A stretch of DNA of 64,000 nt from Linnemannia hyalina (Eukaryota > Mortierellomycota > Mortierellomycetes > Mortierellales > Mortierellaceae): the NCBI GenBank assembly GCA_019671135.1, contig JAHRHY010000015.1, positions 1,364,001-1,428,000 of the forward strand. Direction: 5' to 3'. The notes below the pieces were generated by a model. That model worked only from the letters and a program-made list of their open reading frames with translations, had not been told where the DNA came from and did not search any database. A program made the position numbers and the translations under genes. Position 1 is the stretch's first letter. Every line of letters starts with the position of its first letter. This document shows positions 1 to 12,936 of the stretch, in pieces.

Positions 1-2
1 TC

Positions 3-155
3 TGCCAGTCACTGCTACAGCACCAACGTTGTCTCCCAAAGTTCATGCCAACACCACAGGAGCCAAGTCTGACTGTTGCTACTCCTCCTGCAGGTTGGGG
101 GTCCTCCTCCATCAGTGACAAGAGCAAAAGGCCACCCGACACAAAGGACCCCTAG
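3..155 (+). CDS. Possible 3' end of an upstream gene (partial, low confidence)
   Basis: One frame is open from the window edge for 50 codons to a TAG and reads as a Pro/Ser/Lys-rich C-terminus (ends KRPPDTKDP). The other two forward frames close earlier. There is no domain and no homology that I recognise, so this may be chance or a 3' untranslated region. It is listed only because the window may start inside a gene. Confidence 0.2.
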   Translation, partial: CQSLLQHQRCLPKFMPTPQEPSLTVATPPAGWGSSSISDKSKRPPDTKDP

Positions 156-853
156 CCGATGAAGCATTTATCCAACGAGTTCAGCTGAAGAGATCTCAAA
201 GGTCTCATAGCCCTCAACCGACCAGTAATCGGGACTGACACTCCCTCGAACAATCTTGCAAGTCCCTTGACTTTGGTATGCTGCCAAGCGTCTTTTTCTA
301 ACCAAAACCGTTTGTTATCTTTTTCAGTGTGTGTGTGTGTGTTCGTTAGGACACTCTAACTCCTCGAACCAAAAATGCAGGATTGACCGATTTCACACTT
401 TGACCCCCTCTTGAGGTTGAAGGAAGGAAGGAAGAACATGATGATGCAAGAGACAGAGACTATTCAATCTTTTTTCCCCTTCTTGCCTCAGGCTAGAGGA
501 TAGTCTGCAATTGAGCAAAGCCAAACAGTTGGATTGACTTGGTTAGGCTGCAGCAGTTGAGTTCAACTGTCTGGCTTGCTCCATTGCGCTCTAGGTCAAG
601 GGCAGATCGGGTGGGTGAAGAAAGTTCGGCCGGGGGTTATCTCGAGTAATTCCTAGTCGTACCAAAAACAGCGATCAAAGAAGGACAAGCACATAAACTT
701 CCCCCTCTTTCCCCCTCTCCGTCGTTTTTTTGCGATGTTTTCTATTCCTTTGTGTCAGTCCGTTGCTTTATTAGCATAGAAAGAGAAAAAGGACGAAGAA
801 ACGAAACGGGGTTTAAAAATAACTATCGTAAAGGAGACCATGTTGGGCAAAGG

Positions 854-874
854 AAAAAAAAAAAAAAAAAAAAA
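854..874. repeat. Poly-A tract
   Basis: About 21 consecutive A residues; a simple homopolymer in non-coding DNA. Confidence 0.8.
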
Positions 875-2170
875 CAAGAATCAAACAGTGAATCGTGACA
901 AGAAGAAAAAGAACGGGCACACAAACAAGCAAAACCAGGGACACTAAAATAGTGCAGGATGGCCCGGGTGCATGTGCATAACGTTGCTTGTTGTTGTTTT
1001 TGATTCGCGTCTGGTGCATGGCCCATTCACGAAAAGAGAGACAGATCAATGCTGGCTAGGGGTCGATGAAAAGATGGAGAGAAGGAAGGAAGGACGATGT
1101 TCGAGCAATCAAAAAAAGAAGGCAAAAAGAAAGGACAGCAAAGACGGAGGGAGACGGAGAGGGGAAGGGAATGGATAAGGCAAACACATTCTGAATGAGA
1201 GACAAAATGAGGGCATGGGCACAATTTCAAGGGGACAGTGAGATTGGGCCTATCATCCCAACAGCATCATAGGAAATAGGAAAGAGAAGAGGGAAGGAGA
1301 AAAAGAAGCACGACCCAGGGCTAGAGCTCGTTTTTGCAGCTGAACAATAATCCAGACAATCGAGTCCAGTAAACTTGGTTAGGCTGCCACATCAGTCCTG
1401 TCTGATTTGTTCAATTGCGGATCGGCCTCCGAGAGATATGCAAGGCAAAAACGATGTGCGACGGAGGCTGGGGGAAGGAGAGGAAGGACTCGAGCCTTAA
1501 CCAACAGAATGGGAGAGAGACGAGGGCAGAGATAACGACACCTGAAAGGACAGACACGCCATTGCGTCCTCCTTGTCATACCTCCTTCCTCTCTCCCAAC
1601 GCCTTTCTTTCCCTCTCTATCTCTCCCTCTCTCACCCACAAAACACACGCACACGCATGCACGCCTGTACGCCGTAGGTCATTCTTTCTCCTACTTTTCT
1701 TCCTTTTTACATTTTTTCTTTCCTTATGCAAACAACCAAACCCACCCTCCCACAACCTTTTTTGTCTTCTTCACACAAGTGAGCAACGATCCCGACGGAA
1801 AGGAAAAAGATAGGGTACGAAGGCGTGAGAGCAAAGCAAGCGAGAAAAGAAAGGAATCTAGCCCAAACTTGTGTGCATATTTTTTTTTGTGTTTGGAGTC
1901 TGTTCGCCTGTTCTTTCTCCGCCCACACTGCCCCATGCCCCTCCCCCACATGTATCGACCGAGCGGAAATGAAAGGTTTGGGGGAGAGAACGAGCCTTTT
2001 TTTTTCTTTCTTTTCTATTCTTTTCTTTTCTTTTGGTGTCGGACCTTTTTTTTTATCCCTTCTGTGTCTCGCTCTCTCGTTTCAAGGTTCTGTTTTTTCT
2101 TTCGTTAGTGTAAAGGAGGGAGGGGAGGTGAAATAGATGGAGAAATGGAATGGAACATGCAGAAGGGAGG

Positions 2171-2171
2171 A

Positions 2172-2196
<25 letters not shown>
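2171..2196. repeat. GA dinucleotide microsatellite
   Basis: Perfect GA repeat of about 13 units in non-coding DNA; a GT repeat follows at 2326-2343. Confidence 0.85.
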
Positions 2197-2203
<7 letters not shown>

Positions 2204-3438
2204 TAACAAACTTAGTTGGTGTGGCATTGACCATTGAATTCATTTTGAATGCTTTGGTAATTAAAAGATGTAGATGTAGAAAAGAATATTAAAAATGGAG
2301 CAGGCTGTGATTGCGATGAGTTTGTTTGTGTGTGTGTGTGTGTATGTTGTTGATAACAGAGAGCAGGAAATGATGAAGGTTGAGGCACAGTTACAGCACG
2401 TAAAAGAAAAAAAGAAGCGAGATAGATAGTGCATGGTGCATGGTCTGGTGGTATCGCCACTCCATTTTTTAATATTACTTTTGGGTTTTGGTTTCTTCTT
2501 CCGCAAAGCCTTTCTTGGCTATTTTGCTCCCACTCGGGAATACAACTTCATTTGGCCATTTGGCAGGGTCTTGTTTCTTGCTGTCCATGGTGCAAATGCG
2601 ATGGCGCGATGGTGGTCTTTTTTTCACAAGGCGCATTAAAGATAATGAGCAGTCCAGTGGCAACAAGGGTGATCGATCTAGAGAGAGAGAGAGTGAGAGA
2701 GAGAGGGGGGAAGAGGGAGAGGGATAGGGAGAAGGATTCAATTCGTCAAGATAGCCGACCAGTCTTAATCCCATGGTCAAAATAGCGAATGGTGAATGGT
2801 CGTTGCCCCCCTCTATATTACTTTGCCCCTTTCTCTTTTTCGAGTATTTATTTCGCCTTTTCTTTTTCTTCCAATTGCTCCTTCTTCTCTTCTTCCCTTC
2901 TCTACTTCTTTTCTTTCTCCTTACTTTCCCCTTTACTTCCTCATTCGCCATTCCTCTTCTCATCGACTCATCACCTGTGCAGTCCCTATTATTCATTCAT
3001 TTCATTTCATTTCATTCATTCACACTCGCATTCTATTCCACCTATTTGTTTCCTCGACACAGCTTGGCCTTTATTACCTTATTCACACACACACACAATC
3101 GAGCCGTGACTTGACACCATTTTCCTTTTTCTTTCTTGTCTTTTCTTCCCACACACTCACTCCAACACATACACCGACACTCAATACCCCAACCCACACA
3201 CTTAATATACCCATCATCACCTTTGCTCCACTCGGCCTACACTCCCCCTTCCACCTCTACCGCTCTTCCGCCTCTACCACCTCTACCGCCTCTACCGCCC
3301 TTCCACTTCTACCCACTCTACCGCTTTACCACCCAATCCCGACAGCCACCAGCATCCAACATACAAATAAACCCTTTTCTGCATACTTTTCACCAACAAT
3401 TCCAACCATCGTTCCGCCCACCACCTTACAAAAACCCT

Positions 3439-3444
3439 TATATA
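3439..3444 (+). promoter_or_regulatory. Possible TATA box of the 3468 gene
   Basis: A TATATA lies 24 bp before the ATG at 3468, at the end of a C/T-rich stretch. If used it would give a very short 5' leader, so it may instead be incidental. Confidence 0.3.
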
Positions 3445-3467
3445 CCAACAAATCACACCCAAACTAA

Positions 3468-4793
3468 ATGACAAGCCAACCACTGGTGGCCACGTTCTAC
3501 GTGGACTACCTCTCGCACCCCCTCTCTTCAGAACACCTCCTCGTCTGCTACCAACAAATCACTCGCCAGATCGCCCATGCCCCCCTCTCCGCCAAAGATG
3601 CTGCCATCTCCTTCCAACACCAATCCCAGGCCATGATCGAGCTCCTCGGCCAACACCAGACCCTCGCTATCCCCCAGACCAAGGAACGCCCAGCCCCCGT
3701 CGGCTGCCAATCCCAGCTCAAGCGCATGCAAAACGCCCTCTGGCGCCGATCATCCCAATCAAGCCTCGCCAAAGACGTCGCTCTCGTCCGGCCCGAATCA
3801 TTGAACTGGTAATATCTCTCTCCCCATTATTGCTTTATCTTGATCCCGCGTGGTGCTCAACATTGGGCATTGGTCGCCATTGGGTGGTGGTGGTTATTAA
3901 GCACAAGCGATTTGGGCCACCTTTTTGGATAACTGTCAATTGCAAACCCTCCATCTCTTTCTTCATCCCAACCTGTCCTTACTTCATTCTCCCTCTTATT
4001 CATCCATCCATCGAACGCGGCATCAACGGATGATCCTTTTTCTCCGAGAGTGAATCAATTCATTACGAGAGTGAACAAAAGAATTGATTCTAGGCCATTT
4101 GTTACTATCCTCTGTCTCCTTTGACAAATCGGAACCCCCTGCATGTTCCTTCTTTCTTACTTTGTATCCTATTTATGCGCGCCTTTTCCCTATCAAATTC
4201 GCTATCCTACTTCTTTCCCCTTTGACCAGCCTCACTTTGCTACCAAATGTTGGGTATATGTGACGTTGTGGTGTTCTCTTTGCCTGCTTGCCTGCTAGCA
4301 TGGAAGAATGGAAGAGGAAAAAAAAAAGAAAGGAAAGGAAAATAGGATCGCCCCGTAATCCTTTTTTCCCGCTAATGATGGTTGCATGCATGACAAAAAA
4401 ACCAACAACAAGAGAAGATCTTTCCTCGTTCCCTTTTGGAGTTTGGATCTTTGTTTACCAACTCTTGCTCATGGATGATGGAAAAAAAGAAGAAAGAAAA
4501 GGAGGAGAAGGAGAATGGTCCGTCCGATATTCTTGTTCTCGACAAGAGGGCCTCTTTACTTCTTCCCTTTACCCCATCTTTTTTTGTGACCCCCTGTCTC
4601 TACTTTCGTTTACCTCACAGCCTTAACCCTACATTTACATCCTCCGACTCATCTCAGATTGGACAAAGAAGGGATGGATATCGGAGTGTTCAGAAAGCCC
4701 CGAATGTGGATATTAGAGTTGAGGTTGAGGCGAGCCTTTGTTCGTCTTTCATTCCCCTTCAACTTTTGCGCCCCCTTGTTGTTATTCTTCTTT

Positions 4794-4828
<35 letters not shown>

Positions 4829-7575
4829 CACTGCCCCTACTCCTCCTTCCCCCTACTCGTCCCTTTTACCTCTTCTTTTTCCTTTCAATTGTTGTGCAGT
4901 CAATAGTTGCTGTAGCAACCCTTGTTTATCGCCTGGGTATCTTTTCCTTTCCCTTTACAAGAGAGCAAGAGAGCAAAAAAAGAAAGAAGAAAGTGAGCTT
5001 TGGCCACCTTGCAGAAGTCGACCCTTTTGTCTTTATGAATTATATGTACTCTTTGATGAGTGGCTGGACCGAGCACGAAGGTTGGTTGATCGGTCGGGAT
5101 CAATTGATTCGTTCTGTTTTACTTTACTTGAATGTATCTTTGCTCTCTCCTTTTCTATCAGTTGTACTTCTACACCCTTTTTTCCCCATCAATCACCTGC
5201 ACTAGTGCCTGTTATTATGCAAACAGGACACATCTAAACAAAGAGAGCATTTTCCTACTCTTTGGTTGGTTGGTCCTCTTAATCCATACAACAGCAACAA
5301 CAGTGCACACACACCCTTTCCCCCCCTTTTTATCACATCACCTACTCGACTCTTTTCTTTCTTATTCACCCATACCCCAGTGGTACAACGGGACCGAACT
5401 GTGATCATACCTAAATCTCGCTGTAGAGGAGTAACACAGGTCCGATGGATATACATAGAACTACACCTCTCTTTTTTTACTCTTTTTCCTTTTCTTGTTT
5501 CAATCCCATGTGAACATTGGCCATGGATAACCAAATGTGGGTTGTAGAATACACAAGGGAAAAAGTAACATCGATGCCAGATAACATCCACTCACACACA
5601 CACACACACACACATTCATTACCCATCCAAGACATCCATACATGCCACAGAGACACAACAACGCATGCAAGGGATGGTCTTTGTTTCTCCACTCCCACTA
5701 TCACAAACCTAAACACTAATCACACTCGGCTTACCTTTTTATTGTTTCGTCTAAACGCGTGTTTATGTAATTAGGCAGAAGGAATGCGATGTACTATGGC
5801 TCTATGGTCCCCTCTACAATGCTACCCAGCCTCGGAAACATCAACATCAAGTGCATTCATCCCCTACTTGTGACTGGACGACAACCTTCTCCCAATACTC
5901 TCCTCACCAACAACCCGCATCGTCCCCCATCTCAGTAGATAGTCTCTCCAATGACATCGAATCTCTTGCTATTGCAGCACCAACTGAGGTCTCCGTATCG
6001 CCTTTGGAGGAATTGCCAACAGCACCACAAACAGTTGCAGTGGCAACAGAAGCAGTAGAAGACGAGACACCGGAGTCATCGACGACGGTGACCGCCATCG
6101 AAACTCTACCTTCACTACCATCACTCTCCACGTCTTCGCCCGACTCGGTTGCTCCCGATGCAGTTATCGCAGTCGACACCGCAGTATCAACAACAACAAC
6201 AGCAATCAATGTTTCCGTCCCTGCATCCGATAGGCAATCAGGCGCAGACGTTTCTGTTTCCCCCCTTCACATCGACACCTCTGCCCCTACTGCGGTCAAG
6301 AACGAGTCGTTGTCGTCCTCGCTTACCGAGGAGAACACACTCTCCCGACCAAAATCGGCCTTGAAGCAGTTGGGCACGATGGCCCAAACCATTGAGGAGC
6401 TTCGGTCCTTCACCCAGACACCTCACTACCTCGCCCTCACCAAGGCCCTCGACTCCTTCTCCCTGACTTCGTCAGCTGAAGGTTCGTCATCGACCCTGGT
6501 GGAGCTCGTGGAAGGTACCCAGTCAGAGCCCATGTCGCCCATCACTGACGGTGGCAACAACGACGGCTCAACCTTCTTGTTGCCCATCTTCCCCTCACCG
6601 ACAAAGTACCATTTCCGAAGCCATGACCGTCGGCGAGCATCGTTCCCCAAATCTGCATCCCACCCGAATCAACTGAACGTCAATATCAACCTCAACATGG
6701 ACGTCTCTGTCGACGATGCTCCTGTCGCTGGTGGGCGTCGAGCCACCATTGGAGGTAGTCATTGCAGTACCTCTGGTCGCCGTCATCATAATGGGCGCTT
6801 GGTTCCTTCTGCGTCCGCCAAGCAGCTGCGGTTCAGTCTTGAAGTCCAAGAATTGATTTTCTTGCCGACTTCGCCTCCCTTCCGGATCACGCGCGCCAGA
6901 CCCACGAGGGCGCATTCTGACCCCGCCATTCGAGCCGTGACCTCCTCTTCTTTCATTGCCCCGCAGTCGTCTCATATTCATGGTCAGCATCAAGATGGTC
7001 TGTCGACTGCGCAGCAGCATTCGTTGCGCCGATCGGGTCTCTTCTCGAAACCCGCTGCCTCTGAGGCCTCGTTCGAGAACACGACCACAACTTTTATCAA
7101 GGTCCGCGCCTCTTCGTCGTCTCATGGATCTCGGTCGAGGTTGTACTACCGGGATGATGAGAATCGGCCCGAGTGCAACTCTAACGACGACGATTACTAC
7201 TATGAGGACTGTCGCGGGGGTTGTAACTCCACCACGGATGAGGAGTTCACTGATGACGGAGACGACGAGGACGATTACAACGACTCGGAGGATCTCCTGG
7301 ACGGGGAGGACGATGAGCACGATGAGTTCAATGGACTCGGCAGGACGAGACGGCACTCTACCGGATCTCGTCACAAACGTTGTCAACATGCCAGATCGCG
7401 GCGGTACCGTCTCTCGTCCAAGGATGGCATCGTCGCTCGGCGGGCGAATGATACCTCGTACCCGGTAAAGGCAGATGGACCCGGCGTGTTGTGGCAGGTT
7501 TATACTGCTGTTACAGGCGTTAAGGAGTTGATTGCTTGGTATGGTTCCATGGTCTACCACAGCTCTTCCCTCTAA
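3468..7575 (+). CDS. Unknown 713-residue protein, two exons (3468-3808, 5775-7575)
   Basis: I do not recognise the family. Exon 1 (113 codons plus 2 nt) ends at CTG|GTAATA. A pyrimidine-rich stretch and TTAG at 5771-5774 precede exon 2, and the phases match (2 nt + 1 nt), giving ...RPESLNW-QKECDVLWLYGP across the junction. The protein starts with a compact helical segment (about residues 1-135). A long Ser/Thr/Ala-rich disordered region follows. Near residue 295 is a basic stretch (FRSHDRRRASFPKS), and at about 580-634 a very acidic Asp/Glu/Tyr run, then a basic Arg-rich segment and a hydrophobic C-terminus (VLWQVYTAVTGVKELIAWYG). This could be a regulatory or scaffold protein, but no function can be assigned. 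The 1966-bp intron is very long for a fungus; the alternative is two separate genes, but the matched phase and conserved-looking junction favour one. Confidence 0.65.
3809..5774 (+). other. Long phase-2 intron of the 3468 gene
   Basis: GTAATA donor to TTAG acceptor, 1966 bp. It contains a GTT trinucleotide microsatellite (about 4795-4829), a CA repeat (about 5592-5614) and only low-complexity open frames. I see no nested gene in it. Confidence 0.55.
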
Positions 7576-7812
7576 GCATTTCTTATTCGTTTCCCTCTAC
7601 AGGTGCCAACCCCCTCGTATTTTTTTCGTTGTTCGTATCATTCAAAAAACTATACCCTTCTTTTTTTGTCTCTGATGAAGGCTCAAAATCACACATTCCC
7701 CACTCTACCACTTTTTTCTCTTCCTTTCCCTATCCTTTCCTTTTCCTTATTCTTTTTGTTTTTGTTATTTTTTCTTGTCTTCATTTCCTGCCTTTGCATT
7801 TTAAACAAAAAC

Positions 7813-7818
7813 AATAAA
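7813..7818 (+). terminator. AATAAA polyadenylation signal
   Basis: Canonical AATAAA 238 bp after the stop of the 3468 gene, in the short convergent gap before the minus-strand gene ending at 7949. The gap is otherwise T-rich without genes. Confidence 0.5.
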
Positions 7819-7948
7819 CAGCTGTACACTTTCTCCTTTTTCCAAACTATTATATCCGCATTAAGAAATGTTTGCATGAATTGGTCTAAAGTGAAAAAAA
7901 GCAACAATGCTATGTTCTCCTCGAATGATGTGAGCATATCGATTTTTC

Positions 7949-10900
7949 TCAATCGAAAAGTGCTAGGATCCGTCGCTCAAGCGCCTGTCGAACAGCAAAC
8001 ACCCGCTCCAGGTCAGACCCTCGCACTAGCACCTGAGCCCTCACCACTCGCTCTTCCTCCGGTCCATTACCTGCAGATGAAGGAAGTTCAAGGTCAACCC
8101 AAACACACCGCGCATCGGGATCCTCAATCCGTCCATGTCCACCCGCCACTCCTCCCACACCCATACCAACAGTCCCACTCCCCCAGTGGTTGATCCCCCT
8201 AGAACTCCGAGCCGCGTCTGCATCAAAATAGCTGCTCCTATGACCTCGACCCCGATAACCCTGCATCCCCTGCTGTGTAGTCGGACGCATCACAGGCTGC
8301 GCCGCGTAATCACTCCTTCCAGAAGAACTGAGACATTCATCTGGGACGACAAAACACGTTCTGAAACAAGCTTGCCGTCGTCCACCACGACCCATTCCCG
8401 ACACCGACTTGTCTCCGCCGCCACCTGCGATCGACATGTCCACAACCTTGAGCCCCCTCCGATCACCATCACGGGCATGACAGTTTTCTGCGGAGGGGAG
8501 AAGGAGGAGGGCCGGTAGACATTGTCGGATGGGGATGGACGTCGTGTCGATCTCGAATTCTATAGGTCGAAACGCTGACGCTGCACCTGCCTGACCCGTG
8601 GTGGTGGTGGTTGTCGCTGTCATTGTGCCTGCGCCGGACGTGTTTCCTTTTTCGATCGTGCATTGCATGCACTCCTCCTCCTCCTCCTCAACATCTCCAA
8701 CTACTTGCCTAACCCCACCGCGGTTACTGATATTGGTGTTGCTGGTTACGGTAGGAAGAGGAATAGGACCACGCTGTACGAACGCAGGAACATCGCGTCT
8801 CGACAGATCCTCAACCCCTTCCACAAAATCCACTACATCCAATTCCAAACTGTCCACCACAAAGTACGCCGAAAACCCTCCTTCTCCTGCCTGGCCCTGG
8901 CCATCTTCTGCCTTTGACTGTTGAAAATGTCCACCTTCACAAAACAACAAGCCGATCGAGACCTGTAGGGGAAAGTTGCTGACCATCTCCCGATCGAGTT
9001 CAATATCCAGCGCCCAAGGTGTTTGACGGGTAAGAGTTTGTAGACTTGCGAATGTTTGATGATGCGTCCTGCTTTTCTTCTTCCAGCTGGTGTTGTGATG
9101 TACTCGATGAAAGGTCGTGGTCGGCTTTCCGTGCGGACAGAAGTCGACTTTGCTCGCCACATTAACTCCTACTATTACATGTTACGAATGAAAAAACAAC
9201 GACAAAAAGTTCAGTTTCGCATTCCAGAAAAAAAAAAAAAAAAAAAAAACGGTTAGGCATGATCTCAGAGAGGCAACAAAAAAAACCAAAAAAAAACAGG
9301 ACGGTACCTGACCATCCATGACTCCAATCAATATTCGCTCTGGATTTGATCCTCAACTGCGCATAGAATCGCTTGGTCCCCTCATACCCATCCGCCACGA
9401 CATGCGAGAATGTCGACAACGACGTCTCGATCAACTGTCCTGCTTCCATGTTCATATCCACATCCTCCTCGCTGGCATCCGGTTGAGCGGAGCTAGAGGT
9501 AGCCATGATCGACTGTTGTAGTTCAAAGACAAGTCGATTATACGTCGCGATCCGTTGATTCTCCAACTAAAGGAATTAAGAGTTTTTTGTTATTACGCAA
9601 AAAACAAAAAAAAAAGATGATAAAAGCCAACACCATGGATGTGGTTTAGGTTAGCTTTCAATACATTATTTCACTTTATATTCCCGTGCATTCTTTTGCT
9701 TATTGGCTGCCTCACCCCACCCCCCTTTTCTCTTATCAAACACATGCTAAAGAACAACTCAAAAACACAAAACGAATAACAAACACGCAAGGGAAAACGC
9801 GTATCCGTGTCCTTCTATCGGGTTATGTTAGAGTCGGTTTAGAAGAAGAAGACCTGTACCTGACATTGGACCTCAAGTCGCTTGACTTGATCCGATAACC
9901 TCTCCAGTTCCGAAAGCGCCCTTCCGACTGTTTCTCTTGCATCTACCACCCCCTGTGACCTCGCGTGTCTAGCCACAACAAAGGAGCATAATTGAGTTAG
10001 TTCGTGTAAATGGGGCAAAAAAGAAGTATTTCATGTTTCGCGTAACACGTTATTACGAAAATGACCCACTCAAGCGTGTGAAAACCAAAAAAAAAGCGAG
10101 ACCTACTTTGTCCACTCTGATGGGAATGTGAGCAATTGACCTTGTTGGTTGAATCCGTAGAGCCCCTCGACTGTCTTTGTTTCATCATCTGAGAGTATAG
10201 GTGATATGGCGCACAGTGGAGGCAAGTCCATGATTTCTTGGTCCTTGAGATCTGAGTCTCCAAATGACGTCATTGGTATTCGAATAACGCGACCCTTTCC
10301 TGTCAACACATACAAATGCGCCTATGGTGGATGATGTGGAAGACGGGGGACGAGATCAGAACGTGCTTTTTTTGTTTTTGCTTTAAAGGACCAACGTTTG
10401 GGCGAAATGGGTTCGTGATGAGTGATAAAGTCTTACCTCTGCAACAAACGCAGTTTGAACATCCATGTCAAGAGCTAGAGTCTTTGGTGCAGAGGCCAAA
10501 GGAGCGATATCTTGATCCACCTGCGTTCCGGTCCATGACATCGTCCCTTTTGATCTATCGTAGTGTTATTTAGCGAGGACAGATGTGCGTTATTAGCGAT
10601 AGTTGTTATAACGCATGTCCAAGACGAGTAAGTCATGGAGTATTTCTCTTACCCAACAACTAGAAGACTCTGGCCATGACTTGGGGATTTGCTTGGGATG
10701 GCAAGTAGTGCTGCAATGGATTCCTAATTATTCAATTTTGGCAATATTAGAAATTTAGTCGATCAATCTTGGGCTCCCAAACCGTGGTTCACGTCTTGCA
10801 AAAAAAAAAAAAAAAAAAAAGACCCCTCGTTTACCTCGACTGAGAACAACTCTTGAATATTAACTGTGCCAGCAGAGATTGAAATGCGATAGATGACTGA

Positions 10901-12085
10901 GGCTCTCGTCTCCACAAACAAAGTCGCTGCATGTCCATTCTGTGTCCTGTAAAGTGGGTATTCAGATATACGAGTGACAGCCTGCAGTCGATGCGCCTTG
11001 GGAACGAGCTGGCGAGTGATTTCTGTGTGCGGAGCAAATTGGTGGCGTGAGGTCCAGTGGACGAGCTCTTCCCCATGGCGGAAAATTAGAAGGTCTCCTG
11101 CTACGAACGCGATATGTGATACGTTTGTCTATGTGGGGGGAAAGAGGGAAAGGAAGTTGAATGTCAGATTATGCGCGATATATGAGATGATATGCAAAAA
11201 ATGTATCGATAATTGAGGGAGTGGTTGCTTTACTTCAGATCCGATGAGATGTTGCGCGTTGTTGACGAGCTGCACTTTGCGAGCGGGATCTGCGGTACCG
11301 TGAGAGGTTGGTGTTGTTGTTGTTGTTGATGGTAGGGGTGAGGCAGTCCTTTGTCGCTTGTTTGCGGGGGGGAGGTGTGAATCGAGTGCATCGAAATCCT
11401 CATCAACCACCAATCCATCCTCGTCGTTCCACAACTCAACTTCTTCCTCTTCTTCTGCTTCCAATCTCTTGCTGTTGTCGTCATTTTCAATCTTGATGGC
11501 GATCTCAGGCGAAGTTAGAGCTGCTGTTGATGTTTGGTAATTTGTACTCCCACGACCATCTCCTTGGTTCAATGAATTGTTGTCGTTGGTGTTGGTCACG
11601 GGTGGAGGCACGTTCCAGATCGATCCGTCCTGCGTGGCAACAACAAGTACGATCCCATTTTCTTCGCGTCCTTGGTGTTCTTGTCGTTGCTTGGCACCCT
11701 TCTTGGAGTTGCTATTGGTGTTGTTGCAGGAGTACGAGTAGGATACGATCGGGTGTGGGAAAGACCATACACTCTAGAGAGTTAAGTTGTTGTCGTTACT
11801 TCTTTATTATTATTTTTGCTGGTTGCACGTTTCTATGCATACTTCTACTTGGCTGTAGTTGTTCAGAAAAAAACGACGCGCTTTCGTGAGTGTTTTTGTT
11901 ACCTGGAGGGAGTTGTTGGTGAAGAGGTGGAGTGTTGATGGGTGTGAGTGGATTATGATTACTCGTTGTTGATTCCTGTTGTTGTAGTTGTTGGGTGTGA
12001 GTTGTTGTAGGAGTGGTGATCCTGCCGAGTGAGAGGTCGAATGAGTGAGGGGTGGTGGCAGGTGGCACGCCACTATGGTTGCCAT
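7949..12085 (-). CDS. FAAP100/FANCB-like Fanconi anaemia core-complex protein (nine exons)
   Basis: A chain of GT-AG exons with matching phases on the minus strand: 12085-11903, 11773-11234, 11128-10835, 10723-10653, 10554-10437, 10321-10107, 9968-9860, 9566-9308 and 9171-7949, coding about 1003 aa. Early and middle parts read as beta-propeller strands (LVVATQDGSIWNV, VAGDLLIFRHGEELVHW, LYVLTGKGRVIRI). A short coiled coil follows (ALSELERLSDQVKRLEVQCQ), then a beta-sandwich-like part with a GWS motif, and a C-terminal strand plus helix (VLVRGSDLERVFAVRQALE). The order and spacing match what I know of human FAAP100 (881 aa), which with FANCB and FANCL forms the ubiquitin-ligase module of interstrand-crosslink repair. 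Several low-complexity inserts (Glu, Thr, Gly runs) are present. Exon 1 is the weakest part. TAG-TAG tandem acceptors occur at exon 9. The family call is from memory of fold order and short motifs only. Confidence 0.5.
9229..9250. repeat. Poly-A tract inside an intron
   Basis: About 22 A residues within intron 8 of the minus-strand FAAP100-like gene (a T run on the coding strand). A similar run lies at 10800-10819 in intron 3. Confidence 0.7.
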
Positions 12086-12936
12086 GTCTAGTTTTCCTTG
12101 GTTTGCTTTTGTTGTGTGATTAATGAAAGGAGTTGTTGTTGTCGTTGATTAGATTATGCTCACACCTCACACACAGTCAGATAACCCCTTTGCCTTTGCC
12201 ACCAGAGAAAAAGAGCACCATCGAAAAGAGTCACTCACTTCTTGGTTCTCAGTGGCTGTCAGTCACACTGTCAGATCTGAGCATGTGCACAATGCGTCTT
12301 TTTTTCTTCTCTCTTTTCTTCTGCGCGCCCTTTTGGTGTCTTTGCTCTCTCTTCTTTTTCTGTTCTTTCTTCATCCAAACACCCCTTCTTCCCTTCCTCT
12401 TGCACCCTCCAACTTCTTTATCGTCGATAACCTTTTTCTCCTTTTTCTTCCTTTTCTTGTCCTCGTCTCACTCTCTTTTTTGGTCCCTCCAAACCCACGT
12501 TTCATCTTTCTTTCCTTTCGTCCTTTGTTCCGTTCTTCCCACACCCACCCATTATCCCTCTTGGCACCCATTGGCACCCACACAATCCACCCACCGGCTC
12601 TCTAGGTCTATCTATCGTTCTTTCTATCCCACTCGCAGCTCTCACTTCAATTCACTCAACCCGCAGCAGACAACGTTGTACTCTGCTCCAACTGTCCCTC
12701 TGTCTCCCTTCACCTGACAACCAGGGCTCAACCCTCTCCCCTCTTAACCTTGGCACCTTTCATCCTCCGCTCCACCCATTCATCGACACATATTCCTCTC
12801 AGCAAACAAACACACAAACCAACAGTATACAACACCTTTCCTCGTCAAACGACAGCCCCTTTCACACACTCTCTCTGTACTCCTTCAACCTCGCATACAC
12901 CTTCTTTTACACGCACACATCACATTACACAAAACG

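Larger units (their letters stand above)
156..3435. other. Gene-poor region upstream of the first complete gene
   Basis: About 3.3 kb with no convincing coding sequence on either strand. Open frames here are low-complexity products of C/T- or A/G-rich DNA (Phe/Ser/Leu runs or Arg/Lys runs). The stretch holds simple repeats: GT near 327-342, poly-A 854-874, GA 2171-2196, GT 2326-2343 and GA-rich 2681-2710. The last 600 bp are strongly C/T-rich on the plus strand, as is common in fungal promoters, and lead into the gene at 3468. Confidence 0.6.

Noticed and set aside
541..1430. Two similar GGTTAGGCTGC...ATTGCG segments near 541 and 1379
   Set aside because: Similarity is short and imperfect and no structure or element could be built from it.
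6595..7560. 321-codon minus-strand open frame
   Set aside because: Antisense shadow of exon 2 of the 3468 gene; Val/Ile/Arg-rich composition is what the reverse of an Asp/Ser-rich coding region gives.
12133..12717. 194-codon plus-strand frame rich in Phe, Ser and Leu
   Set aside because: Produced by a C/T-rich promoter stretch upstream of 12937; no conserved features.
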